Source: Gemmatimonadota bacterium (GTDB lineage: Bacteria; GCA-2686955). Taken from it: 21,736 nt of DNA. Each line of letters starts with the position of its first letter. Within the stretch, counting starts at the first letter, position 1. Both the position numbers and the translations under genes were made by a program. The notes below the pieces were generated by a model. It worked only from the letters and a program-made list of their open reading frames with translations. It was not told the DNA's origin and did no database searches. The stretch covers positions 1 to 21,736 of the forward strand of contig NYZA01000262.1 in the NCBI GenBank assembly GCA_002686955.1, in the 5' to 3' direction. Below, piece by piece: positions 1-8,329 of this stretch.

Positions 1-171
1 CTAGGAGCCTGTTGCACATAGCCTTCGCTTCGCCCGGCATCCGCCTTCGTTCCGATCTCTGCGTCGCCAAGTCCTTGAAAGGCAACCAGCCTTCCCGCGG
101 ACTCGGCTCCTTGATCTCGAAACGAGCTCGAATACCGGGCTCGAAAGTCTACGCGCAACAGGCTCCTCTAG
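1..171. repeat. Short element with terminal inverted repeats (MITE-like or long palindromic repeat)
   Basis: Seen directly: AGGAGCCTGTTGC at 3-15 and its exact reverse complement at 155-167. CTAG lies outside both arms (1-4 and 168-171). Weaker complementarity continues inward, for example GCCCGG at 32-37 against CCGGGC at 135-140, so the whole segment could fold into a long imperfect hairpin. No convincing coding sequence is present; the reading frame that crosses it is only a shadow. The right end stops 7 bp before the stop codon of the minus-strand PEP/pyruvate-binding gene. That the window starts exactly at the left arm would fit an assembly break at a dispersed repeat, but this is inference. 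It could be a non-autonomous transposable element, a REP-like palindrome or a terminator-like structure. No second copy was seen in the window. Confidence 0.6.
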
Positions 172-182
172 CCCCGGGCTAG
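168..182. terminator. 15-bp perfect palindrome over a stop codon, possible terminator stem
   Basis: CTAGCCC-C-GGGCTAG is a perfect inverted repeat with 7-bp arms and a single central base. It contains the TAG stop (minus strand, 179-181) of the PEP/pyruvate-binding gene and the outer end of the inverted-repeat element. No T-run follows on either strand, so intrinsic termination is doubtful. It may instead be a target-site or insertion-junction signature of the element. Confidence 0.3.
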
Positions 183-1906
183 ACTTCCACGAAAACCAGC
201 CCGCTGCGCGAGCGGCCGTTGACCTGAATGCGAACAGGTGTCTTCGGCTGCAGCAGCCGCACTCCCGCGTGGCCACCGATTCGTCGTGCGTGCTCGAACC
301 ACTCTCGGTTGAGCACGCCGCCCTGTTCTTCGTCGAGGCCCATATACAGAATGTGCCCGGCGGCGATGTTGTGGAAGAAGTGGCTGCCCTGGGACGATGC
401 GACCCGATGCTCATGGGTCGAGAGCTCGACGATGAGCCTGGCTTCCGATATTTGGTGGTAGGTAACTGCGATGCCGAGCGAGAGGTTGATCGAGCCCCAT
501 CGACCGGGTCCGATCAGTAGGTAGCTCTGTTCCCTATCCCTCAGCACTCGGTTGATTCGGGCCACTTCGTCGCCAAATGCACGCGACACACTTGGAGTGA
601 GCGCCGTAGGTGGAATGTAGACGATCGGACCGGAGTGTACGAGGTCGGCGCTGCCCATGGCCGAAGAGGACCGAACGAGTACGCGCTCCGCGGCGACTTC
701 CGAGAGTCGCACCGAGCCGGAATGCCAGGTTTGCGGCAGGCGCCTGAGCTGCACGAAGTCGACGACATGGCGGCTGCGGTTGGGGGAACGAGAGATATCG
801 CCGGCGAATTCGATCTCGACCGCCCCGCCCATTCCCTCTTCGGCGCGCTCCATCACGTGGCAGAGAAGCTGGGCGAGGCGCGTGTTCTGTAGCAACCCTT
901 GGAAGGTCAGCAGTGGTATCCCTTTCGCGAGGGGGCTTTCGCTGATTGTTCGCTCGGCCGGTAGCCAGGTGGACTCGAGCAGGGACATGCCTCCATCTTC
1001 GCGGGCCACCTCCAGGGGAATGCTGGCGATCGTGGCCCTCGGATCGTCGGCGAGTCGCAAGCGACCGGAGGCCATGTCGATCGCATCGAAGCTGCGCTGG
1101 CTGTTCAATCTCACCTCTTCGGGCCGATAGAGCTCCGGTCGCAGAGAGGGGCGATGGGGCGCGAAGCGCGTGACTTGCCCGCCGCCTACCGCGCGCGTGC
1201 CGAGACCGACGGCAGCCGCGACCATTCCGTCCTCCGGGCGCAGGCTGCCGATCGGGAAGTAGTTCACCGAACCGGCGACTCCCCCGATGGTGGGGTAGAA
1301 ATAGCCCCGGTGGCGGCGGCCCGCCATCGGCTGGATGATGACCGCCATGCGCTCTTGGGAGAGCAGCATGCCCTGTCGCCGTAGTGCGCCCTTCGGGGCT
1401 TGGTGATAGGTGCTGGACCAGACCACGCGGATCGCGTCGATGAGCTGTTGCAGGCGGTCCGCCTCCTCAGGACCGTTGTTAGGAAGCAGCACGGTTTGGT
1501 AGAGCCCGGCCAAAGGGGATACAGATCCATCTTCATGGATCGAAGATGAACGGACCGCGAGGGGGATTCGGTGTTTGGCCAAATAGAGCACCAGCGACAT
1601 GACGAGCTCTCGCCGCAGGGGGATCGCGCAAAAGGCCCGTGTGATCTCGGCATCGTCGGTCCAATCGATACATTTCACGAGCTCGTTGCGCTCGACGAAG
1701 CGGTCGAACTCTCGCGTGCAGACCACCGTCGCCGGCGGGATCTCGACCCGGAATCTCGGGAACATGCGGACCAGTTCGGTCCGTCGCAGCAACACGTTCA
1801 GAAAACCGAGCCCCCGTGCTTTTCCGCCGATGCTGCCGTCACCGATCCGCGCCAGTCCGTCGCGATGACCGGGGCGGCTCGACACCAGGAGACGATGCTT
1901 GGTCAT
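179..1906 (-). CDS. PEP/pyruvate-binding (PPDK N-terminal-like) domain protein, C-terminal half of a normally fused protein
   Basis: A 575-residue protein. GSIGGKARGLGFL (24-36) and LAVRSSSIHEDG...LAGLYQTVLLPN (116-143) match the ATP-grasp-type nucleotide-binding module of pyruvate phosphate dikinase and PEP synthase. Near the C terminus, LLIGPGRWGS and SSQGSHFFHN are hallmarks of a family in which this module is fused behind two receiver-like domains in a protein of about 1000 residues, common in Bacteroidetes. No phosphohistidine swivel domain and no PEP-utilising TIM barrel are present, so it is not a complete PEP synthase. Its biological role is not established. The ATG lies 31 bp after the stop of the GT-C-like membrane gene, so the two are probably co-transcribed. 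The missing N-terminal half appears to be encoded at 3936-5246 on the other strand. The family call is firm; a catalytic activity is not implied. Confidence 0.85.
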   Translation of the reverse strand: MTKHRLLVSSRPGHRDGLARIGDGSIGGKARGLGFLNVLLRRTELVRMFPRFRVEIPPATVVCTREFDRFVERNELVKCIDWTDDAEITRAFCAIPLRRELVMSLVLYLAKHRIPLAVRSSSIHEDGSVSPLAGLYQTVLLPNNGPEEADRLQQLIDAIRVVWSSTYHQAPKGALRRQGMLLSQERMAVIIQPMAGRRHRGYFYPTIGGVAGSVNYFPIGSLRPEDGMVAAAVGLGTRAVGGGQVTRFAPHRPSLRPELYRPEEVRLNSQRSFDAIDMASGRLRLADDPRATIASIPLEVAREDGGMSLLESTWLPAERTISESPLAKGIPLLTFQGLLQNTRLAQLLCHVMERAEEGMGGAVEIEFAGDISRSPNRSRHVVDFVQLRRLPQTWHSGSVRLSEVAAERVLVRSSSAMGSADLVHSGPIVYIPPTALTPSVSRAFGDEVARINRVLRDREQSYLLIGPGRWGSINLSLGIAVTYHQISEARLIVELSTHEHRVASSQGSHFFHNIAAGHILYMGLDEEQGGVLNREWFEHARRIGGHAGVRLLQPKTPVRIQVNGRSRSGLVFVEV

Positions 1907-1937
1907 GATGAGCTATGATAGCGATGGGTAGCCAAGG

Positions 1938-3890
1938 TCAGTCGCGAGCCTCGGATCGGTCGCCGCAACAGCCGAGATGCCGGCAGACCGGGTGAGGCCG
2001 TTTTGGAAAAGGGGGGTTGATTCTCTGCGGCGGGGTCGGCCGGCGTTTGGCGAGGGCCGGCGGAGGAAACCCGGCCAGCAAGATGTGGCAGAAGCGGCTG
2101 CGTGCCGGCTCCGTCAGCTCGCCACAAAGGCGGTGCAGTTCGGCGAGGTAGGCCTCGTTGCGCTCCGGCGCCGGTTGATCCGGCTGGGCGAGAAGGTCGG
2201 TCAGGTAGTGGGCGACCATCATCTCTGCTTCCCTCCCCCCCCGCCGCTCGGTCCAGGCGTCGAGGCGCTGGAAGCTGACCCAGGCGCCGGGGTCGAGCCT
2301 TTCTCCCGCGGAGAACCTTGCAACACTCTCGGCCCGCTCGCGCTCCGCGTTCCGCGCGAGCTTGATTCCAAGGGGCGCGTAGTTCGTCCCCTTTTGTCTT
2401 GCCGTTCGCGATGGGTCCCAGGGGAAGAGAGGATCGTCCAGATAGGCAAGGAACGAAACGGTACCCAGGAAGGCCGCCGAAACCAGCGCGGCAACCCCGA
2501 ACGACCGGAGCGCGCGGCTTCTCGCGTCCAGCGCCATTCCTAGGGCGACCGCGGCGCCGAGCAGGAGCATCCACACGGCGGAGACCAAATATCGGTACGG
2601 AATGTATTCGTCGCCGGGGTAGAGCATCAGAGACTTCTCGGGGACACTTTGGGGACTGATCGCGTATCCAAGGGCGATGATCGTGAGGAAGAGAAGGGGC
2701 ACGCCTCCGGCGGTGGCCAGCACTCCCGCCTTTCTTGCTGTCTCTTGGTTGGGCTTGTGGGTGCGGGAAGGGCGCGCGAGGATCTCCGCCACGACGAGAC
2801 CCAGAATCCCAAGAACGCAAATCAGATACCAGGTGAGGCCCGCCGGTGTGCGGGATCGAAGCCGCTCAGCAGGTGGTTTCCTACCGGTCTCGGGCGAGCG
2901 TGCCGAAATGTGCGAGCGTTCCAAGCTTACCGCTCTGGAGAGAGTCTTTCCGAACGGACTCGAAGCGGGCCATCGTGCCGTAAACGCCTCCGGTAGGTCC
3001 CGGCCCAGAACTCCCACCAGATCGCGCCCCGCATCTTTCAGCGCCTCCGTCCAAGGCGTGGTCCGTGCCGAGCCGGCCGAAGGCGCCAATCCAAGTGCGG
3101 CCCTACTTGCCGAGATCGGCCGATCCAGGCTCGCTTGTCCCACGGCGACGGCCGAGTAGCCCCAAGGGGCCGCGCCAAGCGCGAATCCCGCTACGAGCAG
3201 CAAAGCCTTGCGACCGAGGAGAGGAGATGGGCGAGTCCCCAGCAACAACACAAGAACCGCGGCGGCCGCCAACAGAAATCCGTAGTAGTAGGTGACTCCC
3301 GCGCCCAGAACCAAACCGATCAGGGCAAGCCTCATGCCGATCGAGTGTCGCGATCGTCCAGTGGTTTGATCAGAACTGTCGTGGCTGAGCACGCCAAGTG
3401 TTGCAAGCAAGGCCACCGCCGAGAATGCGATCGCTTCCCCGTGATTGCCCTGGGCGCTCAAAGATGCGCGCACGAGGATGGGTGGGGGGAGAAGCAGAAA
3501 AAGTGCTGCGATCCTCTCTGCGCTCTTCCCACCGATATGAGTCGCGATCCGCATCGATGCGAAGAAAGCCACCAGCGCGAAACCGAGCGCCAGAATTTGC
3601 AGCGTCAGGGCGCTCGAGCCGAACACCGAGAAGAGACCGACGGCGAGCACACCGTTCACCAAGGAGCCGAAATCGTGGTCTCCATACTGCAGCTCGAAGA
3701 AGGCGCAGGGATAGTCGCCCAGGAGGATTTCGCGGGCGATCGTGCCGACATAGAGCTCCTCAGGCTCCACGATACGTGGGCTCGAGAGGGCCACCGGCAA
3801 GCGCACCGACAGGAAGAGCAGCGCGAGCAGAAGCGCCTTGCCTGCTCGGCGGACCGCGCTCTTGGAGACCGGAATACGAGTCTTGGCCAT
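1938..3890 (-). CDS. Polytopic membrane protein, GT-C/glycosyltransferase-39-like, function unassigned
   Basis: A 650-residue integral membrane protein read from the ATG at 3890 (MAKTRIPVSKS). The open frame extends 32 codons further, but that stretch is Arg/Gly-rich and would overlap the divergent gene. A basic N terminus is followed by a first hydrophobic segment at about 17-33. An extracytoplasmic loop with PEELYVGTIARE (43-54) follows, placed like the acidic dyad of GT-C enzymes such as ArnT or PMT. About ten hydrophobic segments alternate with loops, and the C-terminal roughly 120 residues are soluble and rich in charge and proline. The substrate is unknown; lipid-linked sugar transfer is only a fold-based guess. 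It lies upstream of, and probably in one operon with, the PEP/pyruvate-binding gene, and is divergent from the plus-strand operon with only 45 bp between starts. No strong Shine-Dalgarno sequence is visible before the chosen ATG. Confidence 0.6.
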   Translation of the reverse strand: MAKTRIPVSKSAVRRAGKALLLALLFLSVRLPVALSSPRIVEPEELYVGTIAREILLGDYPCAFFELQYGDHDFGSLVNGVLAVGLFSVFGSSALTLQILALGFALVAFFASMRIATHIGGKSAERIAALFLLLPPPILVRASLSAQGNHGEAIAFSAVALLATLGVLSHDSSDQTTGRSRHSIGMRLALIGLVLGAGVTYYYGFLLAAAAVLVLLLGTRPSPLLGRKALLLVAGFALGAAPWGYSAVAVGQASLDRPISASRAALGLAPSAGSARTTPWTEALKDAGRDLVGVLGRDLPEAFTARWPASSPFGKTLSRAVSLERSHISARSPETGRKPPAERLRSRTPAGLTWYLICVLGILGLVVAEILARPSRTHKPNQETARKAGVLATAGGVPLLFLTIIALGYAISPQSVPEKSLMLYPGDEYIPYRYLVSAVWMLLLGAAVALGMALDARSRALRSFGVAALVSAAFLGTVSFLAYLDDPLFPWDPSRTARQKGTNYAPLGIKLARNAERERAESVARFSAGERLDPGAWVSFQRLDAWTERRGGREAEMMVAHYLTDLLAQPDQPAPERNEAYLAELHRLCGELTEPARSRFCHILLAGFPPPALAKRRPTPPQRINPPFPKRPHPVCRHLGCCGDRSEARD

Positions 3891-3935
3891 GATGGAGTAT
3901 GGTAGCTCTGAAGGACATCCGCCGGAGGACCCCTC
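3891..3935. promoter_or_regulatory. 45-bp divergent intergenic region
   Basis: This is the only non-coding DNA between the membrane-protein start (minus) and the pseudo-receiver start (plus). It holds the plus-strand Shine-Dalgarno GGAGGA at 3924-3929, six bases before the TTG start. No paired -35/-10 hexamers can be pointed to. At least one of the two promoters must therefore overlap coding sequence or drive a very short leader. Shared control of the two divergent units is plausible by position only. Confidence 0.4.
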
Positions 3936-5246
3936 TTGTCGAAGCGCATGCGAGAGACGCGCGCCGCGAGCGCGGGCGTGCCCCATCCGGAACGAGAGGC
4001 GGTGCTGGCCGGCGGCGGCGAGGTGGAACGACAGCGACGTTTCGATCGTGTGTATTTCGTCGGCAGCCTGTTCCGGGGCTACGCCCTCGTAGAGGCCGCG
4101 CGTGCGGTAGACGATGCCGAGCCGCGCGCGGACGGGCTGCCCGGCGGACTGCGATTCCCCGAAATCGTGGCCGGCACGGAAGCGACATCGCTGATCGAGC
4201 TGGCCGAGACCGATCGCCGCCGGCGTGGATCGAGGGGGGTGAGCGAGCAGCTCTTCGTTCTCGATCGAGAGTTCCTGGGAGCGGACGCCGCCGGCATCGC
4301 CGCCGAGGTTCGCGAGCGCCTGCCGGGAGCCGCGGTCCTGCTCATGGTGGCCGAGACCGAAGGTCGGATCTCGACCGTTCAGGTCGAAGAGCGGGATCGC
4401 GTCGATCTGGTCGGTGTCTGGGGCGGATCGCTCGAGTCGCTGGCTTCCCTGATCTGGCTCGTGCAGGATGAGCGATCAGCTGTGCATGATCTTGGCCGCG
4501 GAATCCCGGCCCTGGTGCTCGTCGAAGATGAGCCGGCGCTCTACAGCATGTTCCTGCCGATGATCTACAACGAGCTCTTGATCCGCACGCGAGAGCTCGT
4601 TCCGGCGGGTGTGCCGGAGGAGTCGTTTTGGCGATTCCTCGATCACCGCCCGAGAATCCTCCTGGCGGAGACCTATGAGCAGGGACTGCTGATTCTGGGG
4701 CGCTACTCCCCCTATCTCATCGGCGTGATCGCCGATTTGCAGTTCCCGGTGGGCTCGGAGGTGCAGCCGGACGCGGGGTTGTGGCTTGGCGGGGTCGTTC
4801 GCGTGCTCCGCCCGACCCTTCCACTGATCATCCACTCCAATGCGAAGCAGCCTCCCGCTGGAATCGACGATCTTGCCGCTTTCTACCTGTCGAAGTCTTC
4901 TGAGGACTGGCTGCTGGAGCTGCGCCGCGTCATGCTCGACTTCTACGGCTTCGGCGATTTCGTTTTCCGCGATTCGCACGGTGTGGAGATCCGTCGGGCG
5001 CACGATGTGCGCTCGCTGCGAGACCAGCTCGCGCTCATTCCGCTCGAGAGCTTCGTCTTCCACGGGCGGCGGAATCATCTCTCCACATGGCTCTATATCC
5101 ACGGGGCTCACGAGCTCGCCCGTCGCCTTCGCCCGCTGCAAGGGGACGACGAGGGCACGCGGGCGAAGGCGGTGACGATGATGGACGAATACCTGCGGGC
5201 CACGGCCCACACACCGCCGACACTTCAGGGAGAGGTGAGCTGGTAG
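3936..5246 (+). CDS. Double pseudo-receiver protein, N-terminal half of the PEP/pyruvate-binding fusion family
   Basis: A 436-residue protein. The TTG at 3936 is preferred because GGAGGA (3924-3929) lies six bases upstream; the ATG at 3948 is too distant. Residues about 37-175 form a receiver-like alpha/beta unit without a clear acidic pocket. Residues about 190-325 form a second one with VLVEDEP (194-200), a candidate phospho-acceptor Asp267 in VIADLQFP, and Lys320 in YLSKSS. It continues with FGDFVFR (339-345) and RNHLSTWL (379-386). In related proteins of about 1000 residues these motifs directly precede the PPDK-like ATP-binding module. Here the protein ends at that boundary, and the matching module is at 179-1906 on the other strand (436 + 575 residues, about the usual fused length). 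It is the first gene of a five-gene plus-strand unit and its stop overlaps the addB start region. No DNA-binding output domain is present, so it is not an ordinary response regulator. Confidence 0.8.
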   Translation: MSKRMRETRAASAGVPHPEREAVLAGGGEVERQRRFDRVYFVGSLFRGYALVEAARAVDDAEPRADGLPGGLRFPEIVAGTEATSLIELAETDRRRRGSRGVSEQLFVLDREFLGADAAGIAAEVRERLPGAAVLLMVAETEGRISTVQVEERDRVDLVGVWGGSLESLASLIWLVQDERSAVHDLGRGIPALVLVEDEPALYSMFLPMIYNELLIRTRELVPAGVPEESFWRFLDHRPRILLAETYEQGLLILGRYSPYLIGVIADLQFPVGSEVQPDAGLWLGGVVRVLRPTLPLIIHSNAKQPPAGIDDLAAFYLSKSSEDWLLELRRVMLDFYGFGDFVFRDSHGVEIRRAHDVRSLRDQLALIPLESFVFHGRRNHLSTWLYIHGAHELARRLRPLQGDDEGTRAKAVTMMDEYLRATAHTPPTLQGEVSW

Positions 5247-8200
5247 ACCGACGCTGGAGCTCCGACGAGCTGATCGTCCTTCCCGACGCCGATCGGGTGG
5301 AGGCGGCGCTCGACGCCGAGCTGGCGAGAGGGGGACGATCTCCGGGTGAGGTCGCGGCGCTCGACGCGTCGAGCTGGATGACGGTCGCGGAGCTCGAAGC
5401 CGGCATCGCCGCGCGGACTCTTCACGGATGCGGCACGGTGAGCGAGCCGACGCTTCGCTTTCTCGTGGCGAGACTGATGGAGAAGCGGGCGGCGCCCCGG
5501 GCCGATCTGGCATCCTCCCGTACCAGTGGGTACAAGAGGGCAGCGTCGGCGGCCTTGCGGGAACTTGGCTTGCTGGATCGGGAGGAGCTGGTCCGTGCGA
5601 TCTCCGGGTTGCGGCCGGGAGCAGGCAGGGAACGGTTGCTCTTCCTAGCCGATCTGCGGGTCGATCTCGAAGATCTTCTGCGGGCGAGATCGTTGATGGA
5701 CGCGGGAATGCGCTACCGCGCGGCGCTCCGGGCGCTTGCTCTCGATGCGCCGCTGCCGACCTGCCTGCGCGACCGGACGCGCGTCGTCTTTCGCTACGTG
5801 CTCGACCTGGGTCCCCGTCGCCTGGCGCTGATCGAGGCATTGGCGAAAAGAGTGGGGGAGAGCGCCACGAAGGTGTCGATCGAGCTGCCGAGAGTGCCGC
5901 TCGATCGCTTTCTCGACGCGGCGCTCGAGCGACTGCATGCAATGGAGAGTGAAGGCTTGCCGGTGTCGGTGGTCCGGCGGGAGGCGGCTCCGGCCACCGC
6001 CGCGGCGCTCGTAGCTGCCGGCGCCCGGGGCGCCGAGGCGAGGGCGGTGATCGAAGAGGCGCGGGTGAGCATGACGCGCGGACCGGTGACGATCGCCCTC
6101 GCCGAAACGGCAGGAGAAGGGGGCACCGGCGCGATTCGGGCCCTCGAGCGAGAAGCCCGCGTGCGAGGCCTGGCGATCCATACCCGCCGGGGGGAAGCGC
6201 TGGCGGCCACCGAAATCGGTCGCCTTTTGCTGCTGGTCCACGAGCTCTTGAGCGATGACATCCCCAGAGAGGGTCTGATTCGGGCCATGGCCTCGGGGGC
6301 GGCCTCGCGGATCGATCGACGTGTGCCGTGGGAGAGAGTCGCCAGGATGCTGCGGCACACCGGCGTGACGAAGGACCGGCCCGCCGGAGCGCTGGCCCTC
6401 GCGCTCGACGAAATGGCCAGGCGGATGGAGCGGTCGCAGGAGCGCAGTCGTTTCAAGCCCGACGACGTGCGCGAGGCGGCGAGGCAGGTGGCGGAGCTCG
6501 TTGCGGTTCTGCGGACCCTCGATGGTGAGCACAGCGCGGTCGAATGGGCTCGCCTGCATGGCGATCTGCTCGATTCGGTCGGCGCCGTGCGGACCGTCGC
6601 CGCTCCCCTTCCCGCGGTCCTCGGGACTTCCCGCGACGGGAGCGGCGGCGCATCGCCGCGGATCCGGATGATGGACGATCACGCGGTCGGACGTGAAGCC
6701 AGAGCTCTTCGCGAGATCGTAGCCATTCTGGAATCGTTGCCGGAGCTCGTTGCGGGCGACCTCTCCGCGCTCCCGCGCAAGAACATCGCCGAACTTCTCC
6801 GGGACGTTCTCGAAGAGCGGCACCTTCGCACTCTGGGGGCGCGCCAGCCGAGGATCCGGATCGTGTCGCTACGAGAGCTGCCTGGGCTTCACGCCGGACG
6901 CCTGCTCATCCCAGGCGCGGTGGAGGGCGGGCTCCCTCGATCGCTCACGCCCGATCCCCTGATCTCCGATCCGATTCGCAACCGCATCAACGAGCTTCTC
7001 GATCGTCCCCTGCTCCAGATCCGAGAGGATCCGGAGGACGAAGCTCCGCCCGGTCACGTCGCGCCCCTGGCCTGGGAGCAGGAGCTACTGCTCTCGGTAG
7101 TGATCTCGGAGTCGCGGGACGGAGCCCTTCTCTTCCGCCACAAGAGCGGCGAGGACGGGCGGATCGTCCCCGAATCCCCTCTGTTGGAAGATTTGCGATC
7201 GGTGGGGCTGCTGGCCGGAGTGGAGCGGGAGCTCCCGAACGAACCACTCGGTTCGGCCTCTACGGAGCAGCGAGAGCTCGCGCGGGCGGTGTCGTCGGGA
7301 AGGGGCGAAGGAAGCGACACCCGGACGGACGACCTCCGCTTCCGCTTGGCCATGGAGGCCGCGCGATTCCGATTCTTCTCGGAGCGGAGCCTGCAGGCGG
7401 ATCGCTTCTCCGGAGAGGCGCCGGTCTCGCGGGCACTGGGTCTTCATCCCACCGACCGGGTTCTCGGCGTTGCATCGGTCGAGAGCTATGTCCGTTGTCC
7501 ATTTCGGTATTTCGGGACAAGGGTTCTGCGAATCGAAGAGGCCGAGGAAGGCGAGCCGGAGCTCGACGCGGCCTCCACCGGAACCTACCTGCACCGGCTG
7601 GCCGAAGAGGTGTACCGCCGCCTTCGTTCCGATCGACTTCTGCCCCTCGATCCGAGCGATCTCGACGCGGTGCGCACACTCGTCGACGCGGTCGAGAAGC
7701 AGCTCGATGCGTCATGGCGAGAGTGCCGGGATGTCGGGCATCCGCGGGTTTGGAGCTGCACGCGCGCCGACGCGCGCCGCAGAATGAAGAGCGTGCTGGA
7801 GCGAGACGCCGAGGAGCTGGGATCGGAAGGCTACGAGCCGGTCGAGATCGAAGCGGAGTTCGGATTCGAGGGGTCCGATTGGGCGCCGCTGGTCATCGAG
7901 CACCCCGAGGGAGATGTTCTGTTGCGGGGCCGCATAGATCGCGTCGATCGCAGGCGGGACGGCGAGGGCGTATCGCTGCTAGTTGTGGACTACAAATCCG
8001 GCAAGGCGGATTCCCACAACAAGAAGCTCACGCCGAAGTACCTTCTCCACCCGCACCTTCAGCTTCCTGCCTACGCGGCCGCCGCCGCCGCCAACTCACC
8101 GCCCGGCAGCTCGATCGACGGCCTCTTTCGTGCGTTCGGCGGCGGCAAGACGGTTCGTCTTTCGCGCCACCTCGACCCGGAAGCCCCGATCGATCTCGGA

Positions 8201-8329
8201 AGCGTCGTTCGACCCGTCGCCGGGGGCATGAGGCGAGGCTCGTTTCCGATCCGCTCGCTCGACTGCGATCATTGCTCCTTGCGTGCTGTCTGTCGTGTTG
8301 TGGAGCTCTCTTTGGAGGACGCGCCGTGA
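5240..8329 (+). CDS. addB: AddB-like subunit of the AddAB helicase-nuclease
   Basis: About 1029 residues if read from 5240. AddB partners AddA in resecting double-strand breaks for RecA loading. The N-terminal part is helicase-like but has no Walker A motif, as in AddB proteins whose motor is degenerate. VSLRELPGLHAGRLLIPG followed by EGGLPR is a typical AddB helicase-core remnant. The C-terminal RecB-type PD-(D/E)XK nuclease has GTYLHRLAEE, GRIDRVD (Asp900), VVDYKSGK (Asp917, Lys919) and a downstream QLPAY. Four cysteines (753, 1009, 1012, 1018; the last three as CX2CX5C) match the iron-sulfur cluster of AddB and Cas4 nucleases. The start is uncertain. Homology seems to begin at DELIVLPDADR, but no ATG, GTG or TTG lies between 5087 and that point. 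A CTG at 5240 beside the upstream stop, or the ATG at 5087 deep inside the previous gene, are the options. It overlaps addA by four bases. Confidence 0.85.
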   Translation: MVDRRWSSDELIVLPDADRVEAALDAELARGGRSPGEVAALDASSWMTVAELEAGIAARTLHGCGTVSEPTLRFLVARLMEKRAAPRADLASSRTSGYKRAASAALRELGLLDREELVRAISGLRPGAGRERLLFLADLRVDLEDLLRARSLMDAGMRYRAALRALALDAPLPTCLRDRTRVVFRYVLDLGPRRLALIEALAKRVGESATKVSIELPRVPLDRFLDAALERLHAMESEGLPVSVVRREAAPATAAALVAAGARGAEARAVIEEARVSMTRGPVTIALAETAGEGGTGAIRALEREARVRGLAIHTRRGEALAATEIGRLLLLVHELLSDDIPREGLIRAMASGAASRIDRRVPWERVARMLRHTGVTKDRPAGALALALDEMARRMERSQERSRFKPDDVREAARQVAELVAVLRTLDGEHSAVEWARLHGDLLDSVGAVRTVAAPLPAVLGTSRDGSGGASPRIRMMDDHAVGREARALREIVAILESLPELVAGDLSALPRKNIAELLRDVLEERHLRTLGARQPRIRIVSLRELPGLHAGRLLIPGAVEGGLPRSLTPDPLISDPIRNRINELLDRPLLQIREDPEDEAPPGHVAPLAWEQELLLSVVISESRDGALLFRHKSGEDGRIVPESPLLEDLRSVGLLAGVERELPNEPLGSASTEQRELARAVSSGRGEGSDTRTDDLRFRLAMEAARFRFFSERSLQADRFSGEAPVSRALGLHPTDRVLGVASVESYVRCPFRYFGTRVLRIEEAEEGEPELDAASTGTYLHRLAEEVYRRLRSDRLLPLDPSDLDAVRTLVDAVEKQLDASWRECRDVGHPRVWSCTRADARRRMKSVLERDAEELGSEGYEPVEIEAEFGFEGSDWAPLVIEHPEGDVLLRGRIDRVDRRRDGEGVSLLVVDYKSGKADSHNKKLTPKYLLHPHLQLPAYAAAAAANSPPGSSIDGLFRAFGGGKTVRLSRHLDPEAPIDLGSVVRPVAGGMRRGSFPIRSLDCDHCSLRAVCRVVELSLEDAP

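Noticed and set aside
1938-3986. Longer start for the GT-C-like membrane protein at 3986
   Set aside because: The extra 32 residues lack a hydrophobic or conserved pattern and would overlap the divergent pseudo-receiver gene. The ATG at 3890 gives a typical short basic N terminus before the first membrane segment.
3760-4188. Minus-strand open frame overlapping the divergent region
   Set aside because: Arg/Pro-rich shadow of the pseudo-receiver and membrane-protein genes, with no recognisable domain and low-complexity composition.
4476-5942. Long minus-strand open frame (488 codons) opposite the pseudo-receiver and addB genes
   Set aside because: An antisense shadow typical of high-G+C coding DNA. 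The opposite strand encodes clearly conserved protein motifs across the same stretch.
7495-8325. 5' extension of the AddA open frame within addB
   Set aside because: The extension is Arg-rich and out of frame with real AddB nuclease motifs. The GTG at 8326 has a Shine-Dalgarno sequence and the Walker A motif begins 15 residues later.
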